A stretch of DNA of 64,000 nt from Clostridiales bacterium Firm_14. GTDB taxonomy: Bacteria; Bacillota; Clostridia; Saccharofermentanales; Saccharofermentanaceae. The stretch spans positions 1-64,000 of the forward strand of contig LVAT01000010.1 in NCBI GenBank assembly GCA_001604135.1, given 5' to 3'. Numbering within the stretch: position 1 is the first letter of the stretch; the number at the start of each line of letters is the position of its first letter. The translations under genes and the position numbers were made by a program. Below the pieces are notes generated by a model that did no database searches, was not told the DNA's origin, and saw nothing but the letters and a program-made list of their open reading frames with translations. Below are positions 7,946 through 16,397 of the stretch, one piece after another.

Positions 7946-8712
7946 TGGAAGAACAAATAGTAGCGAAAAACAAACAATACTGGAATGAACACGCTGATCT
8001 CTGGTTTGGAACGACAGCTTTACCAAAATACGGAGTCAAATTCGTAACAGAAGATGAACTCCATTTCTTTTCGGACGTTGCAGGAAAGAAAGTCCTGGAA
8101 CTGTGCTGCGGCAGCGGGCATTCACTCAAATATCTTGCTGATAAAGGCGCCGGAGAACTGTGGGGATTGGATCTGTCGCAAAAACAATTGGATAATGCCG
8201 GAAAACTTTTGAATGAGAGTGGTTACTGTCCTAAGCTCATCTGTGCACCAATGGAAGCAGAGTGCGGTATTCCCGAAGATTATTTTGACTATGTGTATTC
8301 AATATACGGGATAGGCTGGACGACAGATCTGGACGGGACACTTAAGAAGGTCGCTTCGTATCTTAAGAAAGACGGTATTTTCATATTCAGCTGGGGACAT
8401 CCCCTTCACTACTGTGTTGCAAAATCTTATGAGACCGGAGAAGATGTCGTTGATAATGACAAGCTGGTCTTTTCGCGCAGTTATTTTGACGAGTCATACT
8501 TTAATATGCCGGTTCACGATACTACAGTAACATTTGCGAACAGGAAGATCTCTACTTATGTAAATGCACTTTACGATGCAGGTTTTATAATCGAGAAAAT
8601 GATCGAACAAACTGACGAAAAGTCTTTAACGGATACAGAAGACAAAAGTCCCAAGGCGCAAAAAGCGAAAATGGTCCCGCTCTCAATCTGCTTTAAATGC
8701 AGAAAGCTTTGA
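7942..8712 (+). CDS. Class I SAM-dependent methyltransferase
   Basis: About 256 residues. SAM-binding motif I is VLELCCGSGHSLKYL followed by the acidic strand end LWGLDLSQKQL. Motif II appears as FDYVYSIYGIGW and the later FIFSWGHPLHYC fits a small-molecule methyltransferase of the UbiE/Methyltransf_11 type. The substrate is not predictable. The ATG at 7942 overlaps the upstream TGA (ATGA), so translational coupling is likely, and the GTG at 7930 is a poorer start. The C-terminal end is Lys-rich. Confidence 0.85.
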   Translation: MMEEQIVAKNKQYWNEHADLWFGTTALPKYGVKFVTEDELHFFSDVAGKKVLELCCGSGHSLKYLADKGAGELWGLDLSQKQLDNAGKLLNESGYCPKLICAPMEAECGIPEDYFDYVYSIYGIGWTTDLDGTLKKVASYLKKDGIFIFSWGHPLHYCVAKSYETGEDVVDNDKLVFSRSYFDESYFNMPVHDTTVTFANRKISTYVNALYDAGFIIEKMIEQTDEKSLTDTEDKSPKAQKAKMVPLSICFKCRKL

Positions 8713-8767
8713 GCTTTTATTCGAAATCCGGAATAAATATATATATCGAGAAAAAGGAGTTAATCAT

Positions 8768-9277
8768 ATGAATTCTTTGTATACAGATTCTCTTATTCTT
8801 CGCCCATTTCGCGCGAATGATGCAGAAGCAATGTACAGGAATTGGACATATGATCCAAGAGTAGCAAAATACTGCCGCTGGTTTCCTCATAAAAGCCTGG
8901 AAGAAACCCAGGCATATCTTCAGATTTGCTTGAATGCGGAATACTGTTGGGCAATTACTTTAAAAGAGAATGACGAACCGATAGGTGTTATCGATCTCGT
9001 CGGAATCAACAGTGTCGGCGTCCCTGAGATCGGTTATGTACTTATGTATGATAAATGGGGACAAGGGATAATGACTGAAGCGGTAAAAGCCGTTGTTAAG
9101 GAGCTGTTTAAAAACGGATATAAGAAGGTTGGTGCCTGTCATAATATAGATAATCCTGCATCAGGCCGTGTTATGGAAAAAGCAGGAATGAAATATGTCA
9201 GGTCATGCATGGCTCAAAGAAAATTCGGTTCTGATGAGCAATGCGAAGTCCGTTGTTATGAGATATCAGCTGAATAA
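8768..9277 (+). CDS. GNAT-family N-acetyltransferase (RimJ/RimL-like)
   Basis: 169 residues, the usual RimJ/RimL size. It opens with LYTDSLILRPFRANDAEAMY, typical for this subgroup (a strand leading into the RPF motif). Then EIGYVLMYDKWGQGIMTEAV carries the acetyl-CoA loop, and NPASGRVMEKAGM is the C-terminal signature. The family acetylates protein N-termini or small molecules; the substrate is unknown here. AAAAGGAGTTAATCAT gives a strong start at 8768. Confidence 0.9.
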   Translation: MNSLYTDSLILRPFRANDAEAMYRNWTYDPRVAKYCRWFPHKSLEETQAYLQICLNAEYCWAITLKENDEPIGVIDLVGINSVGVPEIGYVLMYDKWGQGIMTEAVKAVVKELFKNGYKKVGACHNIDNPASGRVMEKAGMKYVRSCMAQRKFGSDEQCEVRCYEISAE

Positions 9278-9404
9278 CTTAAGGGCACGATGGAAGATTG
9301 ACTGACCAAAAACAGAGAGTTTTACGATAAATGACATCAGGATCAATTAACAGTTAGATAGAAATATTTTGTGTGTCGGCTTTACGTGATAAAGAAGACT
9401 GAAG

Positions 9405-9457
9405 ATTCCCTTAATAATGTTGTTATTCCCTTAAAATATGCTAAAATTTAAGGGAAT
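9405..9457 (+). promoter_or_regulatory. Promoter with overlapping inverted repeat and extra half-site
   Basis: TTGTTA (9420-9425) and TAAAAT (9442-9447), 16 bp apart, form a plausible promoter. An inverted repeat, ATTCCCTTAAA (9425-9435) and TTTAAGGGAAT (9447-9457), overlaps both elements. A third half-site ATTCCCTTAA lies 20 bp upstream at 9405-9414 in the same orientation as the left arm. The layout is that of a repressor operator in front of the Fic gene. The Fic protein has a C-terminal helix-turn-helix-like part, so autoregulation is possible (inference). Confidence 0.6.
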
Positions 9458-9475
9458 AGTTTGGAGGATAAGGGT

Positions 9476-10522
9476 ATGAGAGTTTTCAATTACTCAGCAA
9501 TTAAGGAACGGAAATGGGACTCGGAAATTCTGGGGCTCGTTGCTGCGATTTATAAAGAAGCCGGAAAACAGGAGATGTATCTGAAGCAAAAACCGGATGA
9601 GCTTGAAAAGCTCGTAGAGATAGCAAAGATACAAAGTACGGAAGCATCCAATGCCATTGAAGGCATCGTAACTACAAATACCAGGATAAAGCAGCTTGTA
9701 GCAGAGAAGACTGCGCCAAAGAACCGGAATGAACAGGAGATCGCAGGATACAGAGATGTTCTGAAGGTCATACATGAGAGTTTTGATACTATTCAGATCA
9801 CTCAGAATTATATTCTTCAGCTTCATAAGATCTTGTATGGTCAGATGAACAATCCGCTTGCCGGGAAAACAAAAAATGTACAGAACTATATCAGTGCAAC
9901 ATATCCTGACGGACATGCCAAGATCCTGTTTACTCCGCTTGCTCCTTATGAGACTTCCGGAGCACTTGATATGATCTGTGATGAATATAACCGAGTTATA
10001 GGAAACATGGAGCTTGAACCGCTGATTGCGATTCCGGTTTTTATTCATGATTTTCTATGTATACACCCTTTCAATGATGGTAACGGCCGTATGAGCAGAC
10101 TTCTTACAACGTTGCTTCTCTATAGAAGCGGTTTTTATGTCGGAAAGTATATTTCGCTGGAGGCAAAGATCGCGAACAACAAAGACCTCTATTATGAAGC
10201 GCTTCATGCATCTCAGGAAGGCTGGCTTGAAGGAAATGAAGATCCTGTTCCGTTTATAAAGTATTTGCTTGGAACCATACTTGCAGCATACAAAGATTTT
10301 GGGGAGCGTTTCTCTCTCATAGAGGGAAAACGGTCAGCACTTGAGACCGTGCGAATGGCGACAATGAATAAGATTGGAAGATTTACAAAACAGGACATCC
10401 GTGAACTATGTCCCTCGCTTAGTGTAAGCTCCATTGAAGGATCCTTGCGGGCTTTGGTTGACAATGGTGACCTGAGACGCGAAGGAGCCGGAAAGAACAC
10501 TTATTACTATAGAGTCACGTAG
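9476..10522 (+). CDS. Fic-family protein (AMPylase-type) with N-terminal inhibitory motif and C-terminal wHTH
   Basis: 348 residues. The Fic active-site motif HPFNDGNGRMSR is at about 197-208. His197 is the expected catalytic base for transferring AMP (or another nucleotide part) to a target hydroxyl. An inhibitory helix motif (S/T)xxxE(G/N) is present near the N-terminus as SNAIEG (S58, E62), which normally blocks ATP in the resting enzyme. The last 60 residues (GRFTKQDIRELCPSLSVSSI, then LVDNGDL) look like a winged helix. GGAGG at 9463-9467 sets the ATG at 9476, not the upstream TTG. The targets are unknown. An operator-like palindrome lies in its promoter. Confidence 0.9.
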   Translation: MRVFNYSAIKERKWDSEILGLVAAIYKEAGKQEMYLKQKPDELEKLVEIAKIQSTEASNAIEGIVTTNTRIKQLVAEKTAPKNRNEQEIAGYRDVLKVIHESFDTIQITQNYILQLHKILYGQMNNPLAGKTKNVQNYISATYPDGHAKILFTPLAPYETSGALDMICDEYNRVIGNMELEPLIAIPVFIHDFLCIHPFNDGNGRMSRLLTTLLLYRSGFYVGKYISLEAKIANNKDLYYEALHASQEGWLEGNEDPVPFIKYLLGTILAAYKDFGERFSLIEGKRSALETVRMATMNKIGRFTKQDIRELCPSLSVSSIEGSLRALVDNGDLRREGAGKNTYYYRVT

Positions 10523-10580
10523 TTCGTATAATCCCGAATTAAATGTGCTAATAAACAAAACAGGTTTAGGGAAGACAGAT

Positions 10581-11204
10581 ATGATGATATATGAATTCGG
10601 CGACGCCAACGCCAATACCGTTCTAATTCAGCCGGTGGATGAATACGACCTCGCAGGCATTGAGAACGAGGCCTCTATCATTGCCGCGAGCTGCGGTAAG
10701 AGTTTTCAACTGATTGCCTTCAAAATCGATAATTGGAACACCGATCTCTCACCGTGGAAAGCACCGGCCGTGTTCGGCAAAGAGGATTTCGGTGAAGGCG
10801 CGGAGAAAACGCTCGCAGAGCTATTGAAACTCTGCTCCGACGAGAACAAAACATATTATATCGGCGGTTATTCGCTTGCCGGGCTTTTCGCGTTGTGGGC
10901 GGCGTATCAGACGGACAAATTCGCGGGCGTAGCAGCGGCATCTCCATCAATGTGGTTTCCGGGTTTTACGGACTATATGAAGGACCACGAGATCAGGACC
11001 GGTGCAGTTTATCTCAGCCTCGGAGACAAAGAAGAAAAAGCGCGCAATCCCATTATGGCAACCGTCGGTGACAGGATCCGTGATACGTATTCCCTGCTCT
11101 CTGAACGCGGCGTGAGGAGCGTTCTTGAATGGAATGAAGGAAATCACTTCAAAGACGCCGACGTCCGCACGGCAAAGGCGTTTTCGTGGGTGATCAAGGA
11201 TTGA
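10581..11204 (+). CDS. Alpha/beta hydrolase (esterase-like)
   Basis: A protein of about 207 residues. The nucleophile elbow is GYSLAGLFALW (Ser in G-x-S-x-x-G). SPSMWFPGF follows, then an acidic LGDKEEKARN and a late HFKD that could supply the catalytic histidine, as in Esterase D/Fes-type enzymes. There is no signal peptide, so it is cytosolic. TAGGGAAG at 10567-10574 supports ATG 10581, since the frame's GTG at 10545 has no ribosome binding site. The substrate is unknown; small acyl esters are typical. Confidence 0.82.
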   Translation: MMIYEFGDANANTVLIQPVDEYDLAGIENEASIIAASCGKSFQLIAFKIDNWNTDLSPWKAPAVFGKEDFGEGAEKTLAELLKLCSDENKTYYIGGYSLAGLFALWAAYQTDKFAGVAAASPSMWFPGFTDYMKDHEIRTGAVYLSLGDKEEKARNPIMATVGDRIRDTYSLLSERGVRSVLEWNEGNHFKDADVRTAKAFSWVIKD

Positions 11205-11242
11205 TAATCCCATGACAAATTTCAGTATAGAAGGATAAATAT

Positions 11243-11387
11243 ATGACGATTGATAAAGACTTTAGAGGAGACGGAAAAGATCCGAAGGAAAGAGTTTTTT
11301 GAATGCCTTTACCGGATGGATAAAAGAAGCTCTGAAACACACAAATATAATAATGGTCTTAGGAAACCAATAGGGATTAAGAAACAA
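11243..11387 (+). pseudogene. Probable frameshifted remnant of a small gene
   Basis: GAAGGATAAAT precedes an ATG at 11243 with good spacing, but that frame stops after 19 codons. A +1 shifted frame continues with a charged helical stretch (LEETEKIRRKEFFECLYRMD) and runs without a stop into the following MBL gene. This looks like a short gene broken by a one-base change, whose remains are now read as an N-terminal extension of the downstream ORF. The family is not recognised. Confidence 0.4.
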
Positions 11388-12065
11388 ATGGAACTCAAGA
11401 AACTAACTGAACACATATGTTATATGCCTTTCGAGGAAGAGCGCGACCGTCCGAATCTCGGATATATCAAGGGTGATAAGCTGAGCATCGCTGTCGATGC
11501 CGGTCACTCGGAAGCGCACATAAGAGAATTTTACGATCTTCTTCGCAAGGAAGATCTGCCGCTTCCTTCGCTTACGGTCATTACACACTGGCACTGGGAT
11601 CATACTTTTGCGATGCACGCGGTTAACGGTCTTACCATAGCTAACAAAACGACAAACGCGCATATTCTGGAATGTATGCAGAAGATAGAGAAGAACGGCC
11701 CTGACGCGTTCCTGAACATTGGTGACAGCATAGGGAAAGAATATTCAGGCGGTCAGGAAATGATCGTTGTTCCTGCAGATATTGTTTTCGAGGGCAGCAT
11801 GACGATAGATCTCGGCGGATGCACAGTCAGTATCTTTCAGACTGAGGCTCCTCATACTGACGATTCAACACTTGTTTTTGTGTGTGAGGATAAGACACTC
11901 TTTATCGGAGATGCCGCCTGCGGACAATTTCCTAACGGTACCAGAGATAAAAAACTTGCAAATGCATTAGCTGACAAGATCCGTTCGACAGGCGCCGTCA
12001 CCTGTGTTGAGGGACATTGGCAGCCGGTAGAGACAGAAGATACCATAAGTGATCTTCTCAGTTAA
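11388..12065 (+). CDS. MBL-fold metallo-hydrolase
   Basis: About 225 residues from ATG 11388 (MELKKLTEHICYMP). The first metal motif is THWHWDH (HxHxDH), followed by APHTDDST and a late EGHW in the ligand positions expected for a dinuclear metallo-beta-lactamase fold; FIGDA supplies the bridging Asp. The cytosolic substrate is unknown. The frame extends upstream to 11250, but those residues look like a fused remnant. A start at 11388 matches where the conserved fold begins, although its ribosome binding site is weak (AGGGATTAAG). Confidence 0.82.
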   Translation: MELKKLTEHICYMPFEEERDRPNLGYIKGDKLSIAVDAGHSEAHIREFYDLLRKEDLPLPSLTVITHWHWDHTFAMHAVNGLTIANKTTNAHILECMQKIEKNGPDAFLNIGDSIGKEYSGGQEMIVVPADIVFEGSMTIDLGGCTVSIFQTEAPHTDDSTLVFVCEDKTLFIGDAACGQFPNGTRDKKLANALADKIRSTGAVTCVEGHWQPVETEDTISDLLS

Positions 12066-12094
12066 ACCCCGCAACGGCGGCACAGGAATGAATA

Positions 12095-13030
12095 ATGGCT
12101 ATTACCAAAAACAGACAATCCGTTGAAACTATTTCCGTTATGGCAAAGAAGGCATTCCCTGATAAGCAGATAGCAGGAATAAAAGAACTGACTGAAGGAA
12201 TGTGCAACGTCACTTATGATATTGCATTTGAAGACGGCAGTGAATGCATATTAAAGATAGCAGCCAAAGACAGAAGCGGAAACACCTCCAACGAGGTCAA
12301 TCTTATGCTGGCGGAAACACGTGCCATGAAGCTTGTTAAAGAGAACTGTTCATTTAAAGTAGCGGACATTCTTTATTATGATGACAGCAACACTGTTTGC
12401 GACGGAAACTATTTCTTTATGGAAAAGCTAAAGGGCGATAACTACTTTCTGGCAAAGGATAAAATGCCCGGAGAAACTATCGCAACAGTAGATACAGAGA
12501 TCGGAAAGATATCACGGGAATTGACCGAAGTCAGGAATACCGGATTCGGCTTTTTGGGAGATGATAAGCGGTATGATTCGCTGTTTGATTTTGTAAAACA
12601 CATGCTGGAAAACCTGATCTCCGATGCGAAGAAAAAAGACGTAGATATCTTATATGACGAACGGATATTTATGGACCGGTTAGAGAAAGACAAGCCGGCG
12701 TTTGAGAAGATCCGTGAAGCTTCTTTGGTTCATTGGGATATGTGGGAAGGAAATGTTTTCATAAAAGACGGACACGTGTCCGGGATAATCGATTGGGAAA
12801 GAGCATTGTGGGGTGAGCCGTTCATGGATGACCGCTTCAGAATGCATAACAGAGGAAATCATTTCCTGGAAGGCTTTGGCCAGACCTCGTTCTCTGAAGA
12901 CGAATCAATAAGATTACGCTGGTATGATGTCATTCTATATCTTACGATGATGATAGAGGTCTTCTACAGGGAATTTGATGATAAAGCCCAGTATTATTGG
13001 GCAAGAGATATGCTTGAGAAGAGCATGTGA
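12095..13030 (+). CDS. Aminoglycoside phosphotransferase (APH)-family kinase
   Basis: 311 residues with an eukaryotic-kinase-like fold. The catalytic motif is LVHWDMWEGN (H213, D215, N220), followed by the metal-binding GIIDWERALWG (D233). The N-lobe shows a strand/Lys stretch, CILKIAAK. Members phosphorylate aminoglycosides, other antibiotics, choline, or unknown small molecules, so resistance cannot be claimed. ACAGGAATGAATA precedes ATG 12095. It follows the MBL gene by 29 bp in the same direction. Confidence 0.87.
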   Translation: MAITKNRQSVETISVMAKKAFPDKQIAGIKELTEGMCNVTYDIAFEDGSECILKIAAKDRSGNTSNEVNLMLAETRAMKLVKENCSFKVADILYYDDSNTVCDGNYFFMEKLKGDNYFLAKDKMPGETIATVDTEIGKISRELTEVRNTGFGFLGDDKRYDSLFDFVKHMLENLISDAKKKDVDILYDERIFMDRLEKDKPAFEKIREASLVHWDMWEGNVFIKDGHVSGIIDWERALWGEPFMDDRFRMHNRGNHFLEGFGQTSFSEDESIRLRWYDVILYLTMMIEVFYREFDDKAQYYWARDMLEKSM

Positions 13031-13080
13031 ATCGTTACTGAAATGGATACAAAGCTAAAACACACAAGGAGAGGAATTAA

Positions 13081-13266
13081 ATGATATATAACCTGGGGAA
13101 TCGCGTAGTAAACAATTACATGATTCCGCTAGAAAACGGATATATGCTGATCGATACAGGATATGCGGACGGTTTTCGCCGATTCCAAAAAAAACTGCAA
13201 AAAGCAAAAATAGATCCAAAGGAAATCAAATATGTCTTTCTGACCTTCATATTAAAGTATGAATAA
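13081..13266 (+). pseudogene. Truncated MBL-fold hydrolase (N-terminus only)
   Basis: 61 codons matching the start of an MBL-fold protein: VVNNYMIPLENGYMLIDTGY, then IKYVFLT, at which intact members continue with the HxHxDH motif. Instead the reading frame ends a few codons later (FILKYE, stop). The metal site and everything after it are gone. An AGGAG upstream remains intact (13070-13075 region). A non-functional remnant created by a deletion. Confidence 0.75.
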
Positions 13267-13319
13267 ACAAGGTATAATTAATTATTCGATTGGATCAAGA
13301 TCATTGGGAGGATAACATT

Positions 13320-13685
13320 ATGCAGTTCGTTGAGATTCCTGTTTACAGCATCAGTGTTCAGCTTGAAAGCGCACTCCGCAAAAAAGAATATAAAGAAGAC
13401 CAGATAGCTCAGGCGTATAACATCCTTAGCGAGAAAAAGAAAAAGCAGAAGCTGCCAGCTATCATCCTCGCTATAGTTGTTGCAGTCTTCGGACTGATCA
13501 CAATGATCGGTGCTATCATCGCAGACAATATTGTTATCGGGATCGTATCCTTTGTCGTTTGTGCCGTCATTGCCGGTGTAGCCGGTTGTATTGGTTATCA
13601 CATTAATGTCGGTAAGACCGCAAAACAATGGAACGATCTGCTGAAAGAGTTCTATCCCGACATCTGCGATAAATACAAGCTCTGA
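13320..13685 (+). CDS. Small membrane protein, two transmembrane helices
   Basis: 121 residues from ATG 13320, which has GGGAGG eight bases upstream. A soluble 45-residue N-terminus with a Lys-rich end (SEKKKKQK) leads into two closely spaced hydrophobic helices (about residues 49-70 and 75-98), followed by a short polar C-terminus (WNDLLKEFYPDICDKY). No recognised family. The promoter probably lies in the AT-rich GGTATAATTAA region near 13270. Confidence 0.68.
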   Translation: MQFVEIPVYSISVQLESALRKKEYKEDQIAQAYNILSEKKKKQKLPAIILAIVVAVFGLITMIGAIIADNIVIGIVSFVVCAVIAGVAGCIGYHINVGKTAKQWNDLLKEFYPDICDKYKL

Positions 13686-13727
13686 TCAGACTGTATAATC
13701 AACAATGAATAAGTCTAGGGGATAATA

Positions 13728-14282
13728 GTGTTTTTATATCATTTTTTCGATGCCAGAACGGGGCCTTTCAGAAGTCTGACTTCTATATCGCAGGATGAAG
13801 CCAGAGAAGTTATTGAGAGGATAAAGATAGAACGCCCTAATTCTCAATGCGCATCCAGACATGATAAATACGTGCAATACCGACATAATTGCGAGCGAAT
13901 GCTTCGTGAAGCATTTGCCAAAAAGGGCGGAATCATGGAGATAGATTCGCCTCACTACATGGTCTTAGAATTCAGTCCATGGTTATCAACGTGGTATGAA
14001 GAATGCCGATATATAAAAATTCCCGTAGAGGAATTTGACCTTAGGACAGTCTCATTTACTTACGGCGACTCAATGCCTACATTCAGCGACAGAGTTAATG
14101 ACGGCAAAGAGTACAGGAAAAAGGTCTATATGTATGATGATATCCTGGAAATAATAAAGAAATACGGCATGCCTCAGGAATGGAATGACGATGGAAAGTA
14201 TGGGCCGGAAAGATATATAGAAGCACATATATGGAGCAATAAGGTAATACAAAAATACGTACAACAATATAATGAAGTATGA
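13728..14282 (+). CDS. Conserved hypothetical protein, paralogue of the 7427-7945 product
   Basis: 184 residues, soluble, without signal or membrane segments. It shares the motif order of the 7427 protein: YHFF near the start, a charged middle, a central HY, and VSFTYGDSMPTF. The start is GTG 13728 with AGGGG six bases upstream. It ends inside the next gene (11-bp overlap), so the two are probably translated together. The family has no known function. In both places in the window it is followed by a coupled, unrelated gene. Confidence 0.72.
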   Translation: MFLYHFFDARTGPFRSLTSISQDEAREVIERIKIERPNSQCASRHDKYVQYRHNCERMLREAFAKKGGIMEIDSPHYMVLEFSPWLSTWYEECRYIKIPVEEFDLRTVSFTYGDSMPTFSDRVNDGKEYRKKVYMYDDILEIIKKYGMPQEWNDDGKYGPERYIEAHIWSNKVIQKYVQQYNEV

Positions 14283-15594
14283 TTTCGAACATTATTTGAT
14301 GGCAGGTCACGGACGTGCGTATATGATCGCCAAGGCTGATCCGGAACGCTACCGCGAGAAGATCATGGCTGCCTGCAGGAAAGATTATGCTTATGATATG
14401 CAAAGCGAAGGATCGCGCGCTTTTCTGACTTATGATCTTATCTCACTATTTGATGATCCCACGCCTTTTATCGAAGCAATTAAGAAAAGTTATAAGGACC
14501 CTGTTGCTGATGAGGACTGGAAGCAGATCTGCTATCTGACTGATCTTCTCTTATTTTTCGAGCAAAGGAAAACTGTTATCAATAAGTATAAGCAGCTCGA
14601 AAAGAATCTGTATTCAGATGAACTGCACGACATGGTCCCTCTTTGTCAGCCTTTTGAATATGTCGCCATTAAACTCATTGAGGACAGCAGCATAAAAGTA
14701 ATCTGGAATGTTGCAAATGATATCGGCAAGTGGTTCCTATCAAGGACGGAAGATCCCCAGCGCCTGGCTTCACAGTTTCTATGGTTTGACGGCATACTTG
14801 AAGACGAGCTCGGTGAAGACAGATTCGATGAACTGCTCAAGTACAACAGCTATTCCGACGGCGTCAAAGAATATGTAAGGATCATGTCTCTCCCGCGTGA
14901 ATATGGACGGATAGACAGGGTCAAAAATGCCACATCGGAAATAGTGATGTCCTGGATCAGGAAAGAGCCAAAGATAGAGCGATCAGAGATGTTGGAGCGC
15001 GGCTTAATGACCATGAGTTCAGCAGAAGCTCTAAAGCTTGCAGAACAGTTCACAATGGAAACTGATACGGATATAAAGGCATCTATTGCCTCTGTCTTTA
15101 CATCCGGTAAATACCGCTGGCCTCTTGACGCAGGCATACTCATCGAGTGTGGCACATCTGATAATAAGAGATTGGCAAAAGAGGTTAACACAGCTCTGTC
15201 ACTCTTAAAAGATGGGCGTCTGCACGATTATGCGACAGATCTCCTGCAAAAAGGATTCGATTCCGACGCAATCAGTATCCTGATAAATAACATCAGGAAG
15301 AGTGATGAATCACTCATCTTAAGCCTTCTGGAAGAACTGCCGATAACAGAGAAAAACGAGGGAGATTGGCACGGGATCGCTTCGGATATCGGCAGTAACG
15401 GAGACAATCCCGAGATGCCCGACTCTTTGCTTATTTGGGCTTATGAATCCACCTTGTGTTCCTGGTGCCGCAAGAATATAGTTGAGGAAATGATAAACAG
15501 AGGCATGCTAACTGATGAACTGAAAGAAGAGCTTCATTGGGATGCTAATCTGGATATCAGCAAGATGGCCGATGAAGATCAGCATCTGAAATAA
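14272..15594 (+). CDS. Large alpha-helical hypothetical protein (HEAT-like)
   Basis: 440 residues, almost entirely predicted helical by eye, with repeating amphipathic pairs in the second half (LKLAEQFTMETDTDIKASIA, LAKEVNTALSLL, DAISILINNI). This suggests an alpha-solenoid of HEAT type, usually a protein-binding scaffold. No catalytic motif is visible. It overlaps the preceding gene by 11 bp, so the two products may act together. A strong hairpin terminator follows at 15609. Identity of the family not recognised. Confidence 0.7.
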   Translation: MKYDFEHYLMAGHGRAYMIAKADPERYREKIMAACRKDYAYDMQSEGSRAFLTYDLISLFDDPTPFIEAIKKSYKDPVADEDWKQICYLTDLLLFFEQRKTVINKYKQLEKNLYSDELHDMVPLCQPFEYVAIKLIEDSSIKVIWNVANDIGKWFLSRTEDPQRLASQFLWFDGILEDELGEDRFDELLKYNSYSDGVKEYVRIMSLPREYGRIDRVKNATSEIVMSWIRKEPKIERSEMLERGLMTMSSAEALKLAEQFTMETDTDIKASIASVFTSGKYRWPLDAGILIECGTSDNKRLAKEVNTALSLLKDGRLHDYATDLLQKGFDSDAISILINNIRKSDESLILSLLEELPITEKNEGDWHGIASDIGSNGDNPEMPDSLLIWAYESTLCSWCRKNIVEEMINRGMLTDELKEELHWDANLDISKMADEDQHLK

Positions 15595-15608
15595 ATACAG
15601 ACATTAAA

Positions 15609-15640
15609 GGCCATCCGGTTCTTGTCCGGATGGCCTTGTT
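15609..15640. terminator. Hairpin terminator between convergent genes
   Basis: GGCCATCCGG (15609-15618), a 7-base loop and CCGGATGGCC (15626-15635) form a perfect 10-bp stem followed by TTGTT. It lies between the stops of the plus-strand helical protein gene and the minus-strand lipoprotein gene, and can serve the plus strand best. Confidence 0.8.
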
Positions 15641-15669
15641 ACTCTAACTTACATCTTTTCCCAGAGGCG

Positions 15670-16296
15670 TTATGTCACAGGTCCTGCAAGAGGTATAACG
15701 ATCTGCCCGTTCCTAATAGCACATTCGTATACATCACCTTCTCCGGCACTTGATATTTCAACGCCAAAAGGCCCGAGATCGAAGAACCCATAGTCGTATT
15801 CGCTCCCCTTTTCATCTGTAAAGCAGATGCTGAAATGTCTCATGCCGTCGTATTCGTTACGGGTCACCTTTAGTTTTTTGCTCTCGAACAAATCCCTGCA
15901 ATTACCAATCAATTCAAGGCCGGCATCCTCCTGCAGTTCAAACCAGGATCTGGGGGTTGCGGGATCAGTCTCGTTTACAACAACATTTACGGGTGATACA
16001 TTCTCTTCAGGTATGAATACATCTCCGTAATTGTATTCTGACGGAGAACGTTTCCAGACGACCATGTCAACAGAATTCCCACTAAAATAACGCAAACGGG
16101 CATATTCATTATTGTCTCCCATAGTGCCTATCATGACATAGAATCGTTCATAATTAAATTCAGGGATCTCTCGTAAGGCCTTCGTTTCTGATGAAGCAGT
16201 CTTCCCGGAACCTCTTCTCTCCTGCATACACGATGTAATAGTGAATGCGAATATCAAGACTGTTATTACTGCTGTATAAATCCTGTATCTTTTCAT
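15670..16296 (-). CDS. Putative lipoprotein
   Basis: About 208 residues from ATG 16296, which has GGAGG nine bases upstream; the open frame reaches 16332 but without a better start. The signal peptide MKRYRIYTAVITVLIFAF ends in a lipobox TITSC, so the mature protein would be anchored outside the membrane. The mature part is beta-rich (YERFYVMIGTMGDNN, MRHFSICFTDEKG) with no recognised domain. It is read convergently with the helical protein gene. Confidence 0.75.
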   Translation of the reverse strand: MKRYRIYTAVITVLIFAFTITSCMQERRGSGKTASSETKALREIPEFNYERFYVMIGTMGDNNEYARLRYFSGNSVDMVVWKRSPSEYNYGDVFIPEENVSPVNVVVNETDPATPRSWFELQEDAGLELIGNCRDLFESKKLKVTRNEYDGMRHFSICFTDEKGSEYDYGFFDLGPFGVEISSAGEGDVYECAIRNGQIVIPLAGPVT

Positions 16297-16397
16297 TTGC
16301 CTTACCTCCAAGCCTGACCTCCATATCCCCAAATGCGGCCAAAAATTCTGTTCTCCGATTCCGGGAAGACCGAATACGATGTCTTCAAAAGTTCCCT

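Noticed and set aside
12095-13030. Antibiotic resistance gene call for the APH-type kinase
   Set aside because: Only family motifs are visible. The family includes many kinases for other small molecules, and nothing here defines the substrate.
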